From Synanceia verrucosa (taxonomy: Eukaryota; Chordata; Actinopteri; Perciformes; Synanceiidae): a stretch of 64,000 nt of DNA. The DNA lies in the NCBI GenBank assembly GCA_029721515.1, contig CM056566.1:21958769-22022768 (forward strand), in the 5' to 3' direction. Position numbers and translations under genes: made by a program. A model generated the notes under the pieces. That model made no database searches and was not told the origin of the DNA. It saw only the letters and a program-made list of their open reading frames with translations. Each line of letters begins with the position of its first letter. Within the stretch, counting starts at the first letter, position 1. Of the stretch, positions 41,791-54,272 are shown one piece after another.

Positions 41791-43044
41791 TTGACATTTT
41801 GGATCAAAGTTTGATATATTCTCCAAATAGACTTTTGTGTTCTGTTTCACAGCTGTTTTTCTCCCTCATGGTAACACAGTAATTAAAGCCACTCACCACA
41901 CCAGACTGAATTAATACAGTTTCTCTGCTGCAGGGACACATTTAAAAGTACTAGAGGTTCATCCAAACAGACCCTGTAACCAGTCAGTCCCTGTTTGGTG
42001 GCGTAAATACTTGCAGTCCCTGAACTTTGCTGCGTGATTCAAACTACACTTGGCTGCTGAATCTGGAAACAGTGCTCTACATCGTGTTTTTAAAATGACT
42101 ATCGTCAGCCTTACAGTGAGCCTTCTTTCATCCACAGCCAACTCGTGTGATCTCAATATTTGTAGAGATTTCGTGGAGCAGCAGTCAGAACTGAAACGAT
42201 CCTAAAGCATGTAAGCTGTGCCTTCAGGGCAGTGATAAATCCTAGACTCAACCATATCCCGGTCAAAGAGACGATGTGGCTCAGGCTGGCATATCTCCAA
42301 AGCCTACCTGCCAGCAGACGGGATGAACACGAGCTTCCTTTTTCTGTCCACGTCTCTACTCAGTAATGGAGTGTTTTTTATCCTCTAATGAATTTTGGAT
42401 GAGCATCACGGGAAGAGGAAACAGTGAGACAAAACTCTCATACGGTGCATGTAAAGCCCAGAAGATCACATGATAATTACACCCTGAACTGAAGAATATG
42501 AAGGATCAGTGTTTCCACTCTTGTTCTATTAATACTCGTCAGTAAGCCAGGTTGTGTTCGCTCAGTTACAGCCTGACATGAATGTTCCTGTGAGGGTGCA
42601 CGGCCTCCTTTAGGGATGAATGAGCTTTAATTAGTGTTTGGTTCAGATGCCAGGAGAAGGTAGAACCAGACAGAAAAGGTAGAAATGAACAACAATAAAT
42701 GAAACTAGTGAGTGTGCAGTGAACCAGTCCTGGCTGCTTCATTCATTGTCTGAATGGAAACTATGAACAGAACTTTGAAAATGAATAAAATCCTGGATTT
42801 TCATGCAGTGTGACGCTCCTGCAAAGAGCTACTTGTGGTTGGAGTGCTTTCCAAGCGTCTATGACACACTCTCACAAACTCACTGACTCAAGCCAAAACC
42901 ACAGCGGACTAAATCTTCATATGCCCGAGAGCTTCGACGTTTTAGGCTGAAGTTAAGCTGAGGACCAGCAAGCAGGAAGCCAGGAAACCATCTAATGAAG
43001 GAGCCCTGCGGCAAAACAGACACTCAATAAAAAGCAATCACAGC

Positions 43045-43200
43045 CTCATAGTTGGACGCCTCCGCCAACCAACCTGCCAAGGTGCAGCATGGATCCATGT
43101 TTGTCCAAAACATCTTCACCTCGTCAATATTATTTGTTTGTTTAAAGTCACAGTCACAGTGACCTTTGACCTCCAAATTCTAATCAGTTTAACCGTGTTG
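43045..43200 (+). repeat. dispersed teleost repeat fragment
   Basis: CCTCCGCCAACCAACCTGCC and CAGTGACCTTTGACCTCCAA then ATTCTAATCAGTTTAACC follow a repeat common in fish introns. Function none; class unknown. Confidence 0.45.
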
Positions 43201-45014
43201 CGTTCACAAGAATGGGCCCAAAGACACTTAACAGTAACCAGTCCACATGTAAATCAATGAGCCCTTTGGTCATTTGGAGCTTAACGTGTCTTCATTTAAA
43301 AGCACAGAAGAGATTTTCTGACACAAGATGTCATCAGGATCAGCATGTTTGGGATGGGAGATCTGTGATCAGAGACTCATGCATAATTTCAACTGGATAC
43401 GTTCATCGAAATCCACCAAACCCAACTTCTGCAACAGACAGCTGGAATTGGGAGAATGACATTTCCGGACTAATGAGATCTCGCAAATTCAAGTATAATC
43501 GCAATTCTGGACCTCCAGAATCAGCATCTCCTTGTCCACGGCGTTAAAACGCTGTCTAAAAATCTTTTACTGATTTTTTCTCCTCTTCTTGCTGATTATA
43601 CGATCCACCGTGAACACGGATTATTTTATTTTGAACATTAACCGAATGTTTTGTGTCTGTACACGACTTCCTGTCCAACACGATCTGCTCTGTGCTGAAT
43701 TCATGCGCCACGCTCCAACAAAAATAGAAGCTCTGTCGATTTGGTTTCGGCAGGAGTCGGCAAGACAGCAGCGTTTAAATGGAAACGTGTTGGGTTACTG
43801 CCCAAAAGATAAAAAGAAATGACACAATCCAAGACCTACATTTTCTAACTGCTTCCTTCTCCATCAGTTTTGAACTGGTGCCCACATAAAACGCTATGAC
43901 TTTCATAATCTTTAGGTCTTTCCAATTGTTTCTGCTGCCTCCTCGTCCCGTGAGAACAGGAAATATCCTGAACGAGACAACTTCTTCAAGAATGAACCAT
44001 CTGTCGATCATTCTTGATCAGTCAAGAAAAGAGTGAAAATGTCTTCAGCACCATATTTCAAAGAAGAAAGACAGTTCTGCTATAACTGATGCTAACGCAG
44101 CAGCTTCGCTAACTTCTTCTGGAGCTTTATTAGGCTTTCCCTTTGATCGTGTGACATCACGAGACTCCAGCTGCCATGCGAGGCGAATACAAATGAAGAA
44201 GAAGTAATGACTCAGGGCCTCCTTATACATCACTAATTTGCTTACTGATCACAAATGTGTTGATGTGGAGTGATAAAAAGAGCTAGCCTCTCCTGACTCA
44301 CACTTTCATGACTTCCTTTTGTAAAGAGGTATAATAATGTCTGATTATTTATCCAACTTCTGATGTAAATGTCTCATAAGGGCAACAAAAGCTATCCCAG
44401 ACTATTATTCTAATAGTAATATTTTACTCATGCCGGTATATTTACCTGTAAACTACACAGAGTGACCTCTTTATACTTTATCCGTTGTCATTTTACGATA
44501 AACACATGCTTCCCTTGACCTCATTTGCTCTCTCACACACACATATATAAACACAGTAGTTTCCCTGCAGCCAATAAACTGTTTTACTGCTGTGTAGTAC
44601 AGAATAAGAGGATAATTAGTGACAGCAGTAAAGTAATGAAGGAGGGCAGTAAATCACACCAAACTAAAGTAACATGACAAACCATCACACGCTGGACTGG
44701 TTACATATAATGATAGTTCATGATAGGACAATAAGCATTGTGTCTGCTGTTGATAGAGACCAGGATGATGTTTCCATGCTGATTACACATAAATATGGCA
44801 GCCAGGCTGCTTTTCTATATTGATGCCTCTTTATGAGAAATCCCTGCAGTGATGTTAAATGGATTCTTCTGTAGCTGCTGGTGGTTTTCATCTTTTTTCC
44901 TCTGTATTTGTTGTGTTTTAATGGTTCCATTAACATGCAGCATTGTGACACACTATATACCGATCAGGCACAACATTATGACCACCTGCCGAGAACTTTG
45001 ATATTTATTTTTTA

Positions 45015-45420
45015 GCACCGACCAAAAAGCTCCGATCCTATCAGGTATCAAAAACTGAAGCATCTTGCGGTGCCAAATTCTGACACTGAAGTGTCTGTGA
45101 GCCATGCTCTCAGATGTCTCTATGGACGAGGGGACATGTCCCCTTCAGATTCATAGAGACACCGATCTGTCCCTCCACTTTCCAGCATAAGGAGACAAAT
45201 ATCGCTGGTAAAACAGAGGATTAATGTCACTGCAGCAGCACTGGGAGCCTGATGTTTGAGTGATTCAACTCATGGTGCGTTCAGGTTGGACACGAATGTC
45301 AGAATTTCCAAGCTCCAAGAAGAAAGTGGGATTAATCTCTCCAACTACACACAGAATTCATGCTATCTGCTAATGACGTAAACAGTTGCTACCTGCTTTG
45401 TTGTACGTCTGTAAGGCTGG
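45015..45420 (+). repeat. unclassified dispersed repeat, copy 2
   Basis: Same start (GCACCGACCAAAAAGCTCCG) and same end (GTCTGTAAGGCTGG) as copy 1, so those may be the true element borders. It is directly preceded by a GATCAGGCACAACATTATGA motif (44952-45000) that resembles another teleost DNA-transposon end. Confidence 0.7.
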
Positions 45421-45680
45421 GAAAACTGAAATTATTTATTTTTAATCGTTTGTAATTCCATGTGGATTAAGTTAAGCGTGGTTAAATATAGAAAACACGA
45501 TTTTGAATGACAGATCAGTTGTAAATGTTCGTACTGCCAACAGGAAGTCAGTTTAATCACATTTTGAATGTAAATGAGCCTTTCGAAAATGACATTGGTA
45601 GTAAACCAAACAAAAAAATAGATTAATACATCATTTTATCATTATTGAGACACAAAAAACAGAACCTGATGAAAGCAACA

Positions 45681-45683
45681 CAC

Positions 45684-45714
<31 letters not shown>

Positions 45715-45817
45715 AACAAAGGGTGGTGAGTAATTAGTCAGGGTCAAGCAGGTGATCTCCAAGGAAGCCCTATTAAGATAGTGTGTGTGTGTGCGTGTGT
45801 GTGTGTGTGTGTGTGTT
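45681..45817. repeat. inverted (CA)n and (GT)n runs
   Basis: A CA run of about 34 bp with a CG step (45681-45714) and a GT run of about 37 bp with a CG step (45780-45816) face each other across about 66 bp. Confidence 0.9.
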
Positions 45818-45939
45818 TTGACAGCCCATTGAAGCTGTGACTGAAACTGACTCTGATTGGACCGTTAGCTGAAAGGATGCTCTCCAGGGAGTCTAAACCA
45901 TACATGCTGCTTCTCACGTCTTCAGCATTAATCTCATCA

Positions 45940-46660
45940 CATGTCTCCATTAATCTGTTGATTATTTTCTCCATTTTTCCGTTGATTATTTTCTCCATTA
46001 TTCCGTTGATTATTTTCTCCATTAATCTGTTATTTTATCCATTAATCTGTTGATTATTTCTCCATTAATCTGTTGATTATTTTCTTCATTAATCTGTTGA
46101 TTATTTCCTCCATTAATCTGTTATTTTATCCATTAATCTGTTGATTATTTTCTCCATTAATCTGTTGATTATTTTCTTCATTAATCCGTTGATTATTTCC
46201 TCCATTAATCTGTTATTTTATCCATTAATCTGTCGATTATTTTCTCCATTAATCTGTTGATTATTTTCTTCATTAATCCGTTGATTATTTTCTCCATTAA
46301 TCTGTTGATTATTTTCTTCATTAATCTGTTGATTATTTTCTCCATTAATCTGTTATTTTCTCCATTAATCTGTTGATTATTTTCTCCATTAATCCGTTGA
46401 TTATTTTCTCCATTATTCCGTTGATTATTTTCTCCATTAATCTGTTATTTTATCCATTAATCTGTTGATTATTTCTCCATTAATCTGTTGATTATTTTCT
46501 TCATTAATCCGTTGATTATTTCCTCCATTAATCTGTTATTTTATCCATTAATCTGTTGATTATTTTATCCATTAATCTGTTGATTATTTTATCCATTAAT
46601 CTGTTGATTATTTTATCCATTAATCTGTTGATTATTTTATCCATTAATCGATTTGTTGTT
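45940..46660. repeat. 24/20-bp minisatellite
   Basis: Units TTGATTATTTTCTCCATTAA + TCTG (24 bp) alternate with a shorter TTATTTTATCCATTAATCTG (20 bp) over 0.7 kb. Blocks of several units are themselves repeated. Confidence 0.9.
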
Positions 46661-47296
46661 TGGCCTCCAACATGTCAGAAAGCGGTTAAAAATGCGAACA
46701 GTGTTTCCCAAAAGCCGAGACCACATCCTCAAATGAAAGATATTCAGAAAGGAGGAAAGAAAACCAAAAAAATATTAATTTTTAACAAGCTGGAATAAAA
46801 ACAGTTGCAAATTAATTCCACAGTTGACAACTAATTGATTAATCACAGCAGCTCACACCACAAGGGAACCACAATGCTGCTAGAGACATGTTGTTGTTTA
46901 CACCATCAGTTGGTTTGATTCCTGGACATTATAGAGCTTAAAGATAACAGGTATGTGATGGTAGTGGTGGAGGGTGAGGTCATTTCAATGAAAGCTTGTG
47001 GACAAATCCAGAAGTCACAGGATAAGAAGTGAACAGTGGAGCCTCTTAAGTTTAAAGTTAAGTTACGTCATTTTAAAATTGTAAAAATAATAACTTTTGG
47101 TATTTCTACACCTGACATCCACACGACTGCTGTCAGGAAAACAGACTTTGACGACACTGACTCCTTTTCAGTTTGAAATCTCAGGGATTGAGTTTTAGTC
47201 TAGACAGGAAGTAAGGCAGACAGTCGCTTCATGATTTAAGAAAAGACTGAAAACAAACAACAGCAGCCTTGATCACCGGTGTTTAACCCAATATCA

Positions 47297-47715
47297 TTAA
47301 CTCTTTGAGTGTCAGCCATTTTATAAAACAGAAAGTGTCTTGTTCCAGTGTTTTTGTCCATTTTCAGTCATATTTCTCGACCCACAGAATATTTAGTACT
47401 ATGTCTCTGAAAACAGTGAATAGCTCAAATGAAAGAAGAGACTCTCTATTTCATCATGAAAAAAATGTTTGTTTTTACCTTGTTCCATTCTTGTTTTATC
47501 AGAGGTAGAGTAGAGGACACTTTCACCAAAATCACCACTTTTTCTCCACATTCTGTTTGTTTTGCTCTCTAATCTCGATCGTCTCCACTTCCTGTTTTGA
47601 CCTCTGTGGTGTATACCGTCTCTTTATCTCCTGACTACATCACACCGTGATTGGCGACTCGCTGCCGAAAAAACACTTTGACATCAAAATACGTCAGTGT
47701 CAATCAAAGAGTTAA
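47297..47715 (-). mobile_element. piggyBac-like MITE, copy E
   Basis: Bounded by TTAACTCTTTGAGTGTCAG at the low end and CAATCAAAGAGTTAA at the high end. The interior is the family sequence in reverse, with a small deletion after TCTCCTGACTACATCAC relative to copies F and G. Confidence 0.82.
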
Positions 47716-47774
47716 CAAACTGCAGGTGTTGCTAACCTTGTTGTTGTTACATTCTGCATTTTATAAAACTAACA

Positions 47775-47995
47775 GAGGTGGGGAAAAAATATCGATGTGG
47801 CAATATATCACGATAATTTTTTCTTTCAATATATTATAACTTTTTAATTTCTTCATATTGTTTTTTCTCCCAAAAAAAGTTAGGATTTAGGCCGATTGTA
47901 AATCCAGAACAACTTTAAAAAAATAATAAAAATAAAATCTGCATTAACTATATGTACTATATGTATATATGAATGTATGTACGTGTGTGTGTGTG

Positions 47996-48061
<66 letters not shown>

Positions 48062-48100
48062 CATATATGCATAGTATTTAAGCTGCGTTTTAAATTTCTT
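47775..48100 (-). mobile_element. hAT-like MITE (cacgatacg family), reverse, truncated
   Basis: Starts AGAGGTGGGGAAAAAATATC, continues with the family interior, carries a long pure TA run (48002-48057) in the centre and ends at GCGTTTTAAATTTCTTC, without the CACGATACG end. Confidence 0.7.
48002..48057. repeat. (TA)n microsatellite inside MITE
   Basis: Nearly 28 TA units preceded by a TGTG run, in the TA-rich centre of the 47775-48100 element. Confidence 0.93.
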
Positions 48101-49099
48101 CAAAGTCCCGCCTGCTGCTCCCTCCCACTCCACATATTTAACCAATCAGAGGAGTGAATGTGACTTTCAATGACACACTTTGGTTTCTGTGTGAAACTAA
48201 TCATAAAACTTTTCCCAAATAACCCACTGATTAAAACCACAAACCAAATGCAGATTTGAACCCACAACCCTGCCAGAATCTCTTTATCCGGCTCACTTCT
48301 TCATAACTACAAACATAAATCAGTTAAATTGAGCCGTGCCTGTTTCTCTTTCACACTTTCACTCGAGTACACCTGCAGCGTTCACATAAACAGGTGCTGC
48401 TGCTACAAACACAAAGCTTCCCATGTTTGGATGAGCAGTCATGATGGACGGCTGGATCGCAGCGAGCCGGTCCAACACAAATATGAAATAAAGTTGTGAC
48501 TCAGCAGCTGTTGCTGAAAATCAGTCCGTGCTGCTCCAGGGGGTTTGGACATGAGCCCACAACAACAACAAAAAAAACACTGTGGTTTCTACATAGACAG
48601 CAGATAAAAGACGGTGCATGTTTTAAAGCCCAGCGTTTGGACGCATCACCTCCCTCCAGTCGTTTTCAGTTAGAAAATGCTGATTTGAGAAAAGAGGACG
48701 GAGCTTTTTCTGTGGTTCATTTACTTGCACCAGCTTTGGGTTCTTTTGGTTTTATGAAGTTCAATGAACTCAGCAGATTTAGAGCTAAAAGTCGATTTAA
48801 AAAAAGGTCAAATCAGCCAAAAGGAGGAAAAACACCTTTTCAACTTTAGAAAAGGCCCAGCAGGAGTGATGTGCTTTATCTTCCTAGGTGGGCAGATCGC
48901 AAAACCCTCTGAGACAATTTTGAGATTTTTTTTTATTGATGAAAATAAAGAAAGAAAGAAACTTGACTTAAAAAGTCAAAAAAGCAATAAATAAATAAAT
49001 AGAAGCTACTGCATTGATCCCAACCTGCAAAATGATGTTGCAGCAACAGCAATAAAGAGAGTCACAGCATTAAAAAAGCAACAAAAGTACTATTTACAC

Positions 49100-49529
49100 T
49101 TAACTCTTTGAGTGCCATTGACAGTGTTTTTTCAGCAGCAGGTCGCCGAACATGCTTTCACACAGTCTGTGAGTAATGCTGGGGCTTCTGGGAGATGTAG
49201 TCAGAGCATAAAGAGACGGTATACATCACAGAGATCAAAACAGGAAGTGGAGACGATCGAGATTAGAGAGCAAAACAAACAGAATGTGGAGAAAAAGTGG
49301 TGATTTTGGTGAAAGTGTCCTCTACTCTACCTCTGATAAAACAAGAATGGAACAAGGTAAAAACAAACATTTTTTTCATGATGAAATAGAGAGTCTCTTC
49401 TTTCATTTGAGCTATTCAGTGTTTTCAGAGACATAGTACTAAATATTCTGTGGGTCTAGAAATATGACTCAAAAACGCTGGAACAAGACACTTTCTGTTT
49501 TATAAAACGGCTGGCACTCTAAGAGTTAA
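49100..49529 (+). mobile_element. piggyBac-like MITE, copy F
   Basis: The cleanest copy: the left end is TTAACTCTTTGAGTGCCA and the right end TGGCACTCTAAGAGTTAA, inverted repeats of about 18 bp with TTAA outermost. It carries a 63-aa ORF at 49112-49303 with the family's shared C-terminal frame. Confidence 0.85.
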
Positions 49530-49730
49530 AGTATAAGAGAAGAGCAATATTAAAAAGTATAAAAATATATATGCAGAATTATGACTCGTGGTGATATTCA
49601 TAGCACAAATAAACAAAAATATATTCTGAATCAGAGTAGAATTAAATCCCGCATTCCCATTTTTGCTTCACAGTCTGACCATCTCTGGCTTTTAACAGCT
49701 CTGTCAATCAGGATAAAAGCTTCCTGTCTG

Positions 49731-49731
<1 letters not shown>

Positions 49732-49769
<38 letters not shown>
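49732..49769. repeat. (CA)n microsatellite
   Basis: About 19 CA units. Confidence 0.95.
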
Positions 49770-49771
<2 letters not shown>

Positions 49772-50295
49772 GACAAACACCTGCCCACAGCATTTAATAC
49801 CATCAGTGTGTATTATCCAGCACCACTAACCAGCCAGTAACGCAAAACTCACATACACGTCTGTAAAACGTCTATGTGATCGATTATAGTCAAAATGGAC
49901 CATCATCACACACACACACACACACACACACCATATGGCTGCAGCTGTCCAAAGACCAGAAAGCTTTTAGGGAGGGAGGAGACAAAGAGAGGAGGAGGCC
50001 GAGGAGAGGAAATCCTTTCTTTGTATTTATCTATTTAACACTCTCTCTCTCTCTCGTTGGTCCCCTGGTGGGTAATAAGGGCTAATCCACTTAAGCTGCC
50101 TCTCTCTCTCTGTTCCTGTCTGTCACCCCAACATCCCACATCCACACTTCACTCTTCACACCCATCTGGTGTGGATGCTGGTGGGAGACAAAGAGAAGGA
50201 AAGATGGAGGGAGGGAATCTCCTCAGCAACCGCATCTTATTGTTCCTGATGACAGCAGGGGCGAGAGACCCTCTCTACAGTAGCTCTCTCTCTAT

Positions 50296-50298
<3 letters not shown>

Positions 50299-50348
<50 letters not shown>
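50299..50348. repeat. (CA)n microsatellite
   Basis: About 25 CA units preceded by a CT run (AGCTCTCTCTCTATC). Confidence 0.95.
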
Positions 50349-50351
<3 letters not shown>

Positions 50352-51011
50352 TTAATAATAGATGTGCAGCTCCTCCCTCCACGTTTCCTCGCCGTGACTC
50401 AGGACTGAGGCCTCGTTTAAAGGAACAGGACACAAATCTTACCGTAAAAGTCATACATGCACTCCTTTCTTATTGAAAGACACCAGAAGACCTGAAGACC
50501 TACTGTACATGTCTGCAAATATAAAGTACAGAGGAAATAATCCAGCAGCAAATTTAAAAAACAGTCCCAGACTTTTACTTTCTAGAATTCACTAGAAACT
50601 ACAGTGCCCAGCCGTTTTTGGCTCATTTTTTTTAATCAAAGTATTTATTTTTGACATGTTTTGATGATCTTCAGGAAAAAAAGTACTGAGAGATTGATCT
50701 ACACACTGTTAGTTTGTGGGATTTATTGAAAAACTACCAGAACATGCATACTGTATGCAGAAACTAACTCTGTGTAGTGCTGAGGACAATCCGTTGGGAG
50801 TGACTGCCAGAAGACTGGATAATAATGTGGACCTAATTATAGCATATTAAGATAATCCAGCAGTAATTATTTCATTCATAAGGCGCACTTTACTAAATAA
50901 AGTCATGTACTGAAAACATCCTTACATTTATTTAGCGGATCCTTTTATTGGGTACAGTCCTAAAAAGTAGATGATCCTTTACTGTGCAGTTCAGGACGAA
51001 CACTGGGGTAT

Positions 51012-51132
51012 ACTAGGGGTAGGAAAAAATATTGATATGGCAATATTTCATGACACTTTTTCTTCTGATATAATATATAATAATATCATATAGTTTTCCC
51101 TCCAAAAGAAGCCTAACTTCAACAGCCCTAGT
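51012..51132 (-). mobile_element. hAT-like MITE (cacgatacg family), fragment
   Basis: CTAGGGGTAGGAAAAAATAT ... CTTCAACAGCCCTAG. About 120 bp, one end plus the internal GGGCTGTTGAAG block (in reverse). Confidence 0.6.
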
Positions 51133-51714
51133 ACTGCATATATGTACGTTTATATGTATGTTTGTTTACAAATACACTATTTCCTACTTCATCTTTTCTC
51201 CGGTAATAAAAGACAATGTTTTAATCAAGCTGAGAAGAACTGTTAACTTTAAGAAACAACATTTTCATACCCTGATATTCCCAGACGGTGCTGGTATGTC
51301 CCTGCTGAGAGCTGCATGCATGATATGATGATTTCCTTTTGACTGCATGGCAAAAGAAAAGCGCACCGACCTGCCATAAACTCAGAAAGTCAAGCCTGGA
51401 AACATCTAAACACTACATACTGTGTGCTGTAGTGTAAGTGTAAGACAGCACTGTGTGCTGTGTGTAGAAACTACAGAGGACGAGTCATTCACAGAGATAA
51501 GAGGCTTGTCTTGTAAGGGGACCAGTTTCAGGTCTCATTTCTGATTCTGGATTTTTGCTCGTTATTAATGGATGAGAGCTGAAGCATCAGCTGAAGTCTT
51601 ACTTTCCACTGGATGTGCGCTGATAAAGAGGAACTCCACTCATTTTACACATCAGTCTGATGGAGAGTTTTGTTTTCGGTTGAGGCTGCAGACAAGTCAG
51701 AGTTAGAAAGAAGT

Positions 51715-52258
51715 AGAGGTGGGTATTGGAAAGGACTTCACGATACGATATGTATTGCGATACTGGAGTCATGATATGATAGATTATTGCGATATATTGT
51801 GATATTCTACATAGAACACTGAGAAATTTGAACTGCAGCTTAAGATACAATTCGTATATACAGTATATATATATTCACCGGTTTAAGTCCAGTCAGACCA
51901 AATTTGGAGAGTGGACTCTCCTGCTGGGCACTGCCGAGGTGCCCTTGAGCAAGACATCAAACCCCCAGCACCTTACATGGCAGCCCACTGCTGCCTGAAG
52001 GGATGAGTTAAATGCAGAGGACAAATTTCATGTATGTAATGATATATATGACACAAAGTTATTTACATATATATTTATACGTACAGTATATACATACTAT
52101 ATATTAGGGCTGTTGAAGTTGCCACGTTAACATGGATAATTTTTTATTTAAATTTTAGCGTGCACTTTTTTTGGGAGGGGAATCAATATTAAGAAATAAA
52201 AAAAACAACATTATATAAGAAGAAAAACTTTTGCAATATATTGCCATATCAATATTTT
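51715..52258 (+). mobile_element. hAT-like MITE (cacgatacg family) with nested SINE
   Basis: Starts AGAGGTGGGTATTGGAAAGG, contains CACGATACGATATGTATTGC, is interrupted at about 51879 by a SINE body, resumes with the TA-rich centre and GGGCTGTTGAAGTTGCCACG, and ends near ATATTGCCATATCAATATTT. Confidence 0.72.
51879..52065 (+). mobile_element. teleost SINE body (5'-truncated)
   Basis: Contains GGTTTAAGTCCAGTCAGACC (a degraded B-box region), CTGGGCACTGCCGAGGTGCC, CTTGAGCAAGACATCAAACC and AATGCAGAGGACAAATTTCA, a sequence order typical of a tRNA-derived SINE common in percomorph fish. It is inserted in the MITE at 51715-52258. Confidence 0.7.
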
Positions 52259-53969
52259 TGAAGACATCAGTGAATCGAGTGTCAATATGGACTCATGGCA
52301 GCACATGACCGGAGGTGTCAGTGTAAATGCAGACGATAACAGTGGATTAGTATTAGTCCAGGCAGTGTTACTGACAGAACAACAGCTTTAATCCCACTCA
52401 GTAACTGATTTTAAGGACACACATTCAAAGTGCTGCTTGGTGAGAGCAGGATTAGCCATACTGAACCCTACTGAACACAACCACACATCCAAACTCACAG
52501 GTTAATCTGGATCTAGGGCTGGGACGATAACACACGTAGAGCTCATTACCGTCATCACCGCAATTTAATCCATTGCAGCTCCGCAGCACTTATCAATTAT
52601 CAATTGATATTTCAGTTGAACATATGCACGCACAAAACTCAGACAAAAAAAACCCAGAAGCATTGCATAAACAGTTGGAGATCAATTTCTCATATGTACT
52701 GGTTACGCTGGTTTATTTTATTCACTTTAACTCTTGTTACAAAGCTGAACACTGTGTCGGCAGTTTGGGCACATTTTGTGCCAGAGGACAAGGAGCAGCC
52801 AGTGAATTTAGATGAGGCAGTATGGCGTCTTTGCAGGAAAAAGGTACCCAGGAGTGGGGTGGCGGCGATCGCAGAGGGTAGCATTTGTTTAAAAGATGCA
52901 ATCATAGTTAGAAGGTTATGGGAGGGTTGGGTTGTGGTGATGGTGCAGTAATAAAAAATCCATACCGTCAGAGCCCCATCGGGATTAAAGGCCAACAAAG
53001 TCTTTCTTAGATGTCCCACACACACAAATAATCACCTGTAACGTTAACCATAAGTACGAGCTATTACTAGTAGTAGTACTAATTGCTTAAAGCCCTCCCT
53101 TCAGAAGAAAAGAGACATGTTAAAGTAGAAAAGCAGTTTCAAAGATCCACATTTGTCCTCGGGGTGAAATCAGGTCTCTCCTCATTGTTGCGTTTGTTTC
53201 CAGGGTGAAATGAGATCTCTCCCTCAGGTCTTACTGTAACGACTTCAAACCCAGCAGGTCTAAATGCAGCAGATCATCGATACTGACTTCATTCGTCAGA
53301 TGAGGAATCAACCAGACGTGAACCGATCCACATTAAATACCTCATTACTGTCATGTTAAGACAGATCGGTTCCTGTATCAGTTATCCAGTCACAGAAAGC
53401 CGCTGACTCATTTTTAGTGCCGCAGTGATCGCTGACATTATGTTACCTCATATGAAAAAAATACAATAGCTTCCACACAGTGAGGTATGCAGATTTTAAA
53501 TTTTGAGGTATTGGATCAGTAATTTAAGGGTACATTTCGACTACTTCCTCAAGTACACAGAGACGAGAAAGAGTCTGAAGAGGACTGATTATTGCTCGAC
53601 ATCGGCAGAAAACAATCAAAACATCTGAACTTTATCTAAAAGTGTTGATACATGCTCTACCTGCCTCCTCCTCGGTCAATCCCACTGCCCACCAAAATAT
53701 TCCCAAGAAACTTTCCTATCTTTCAATGTGATGAATTGTCGGGCCTGAAAAGTGACAGAAAAAAATGGAAAAAGTACTCTGTTGAAGTTGCATAGTTGAG
53801 AAGTAATTAGATTACAAATAATTTAATTTCATAAAAAGGGTGATTACCAGCAGGAATGATAAACTACCATGTGCATGCACACACATTACAACCAGCAGTC
53901 ACCAATTCATCATCACGGCAAAAACAAAACTCTACTGTTCCATACAGACAAAGAAAACAACATTATGAT

Positions 53970-54272
53970 TAGAGGTGGGAAAAATATTCACAATACTTTA
54001 TCTGCTGATACAGTATCTACTCTTCTTAATTTCTTATATTGATTGCATATTGAAAAAAAATAAAAATAAATCCATGTTAACATGATAACTTTGCCCTAAT
54101 ATACGTATGTGTTTATGTATGTATATATAAATAAATGCATACATATACACCTTCATAGTGTACTTAAAGCTGCATTTTAAATTTCTCAATGACCTATGTA
54201 GAATATCACAATATATCACAACATGTCAATAATGTATCGTCGTGACTCTGCTATCACGATACGTATTATATT
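53970..54272 (-). mobile_element. hAT-like MITE (cacgatacg family), reverse copy
   Basis: TAGAGGTGGGAAAAATATTC to GCTATCACGATACGTATTAT, with the internal AGCTGCATTTTAAATTTCTC block; shortened relative to other copies. Confidence 0.7.

Noticed and set aside
43212..43547. 111-codon plus-strand ORF
   Set aside because: Starts beside a dispersed repeat, shows no recognisable domain and no regulatory context; probably chance, though it could be a decayed element.
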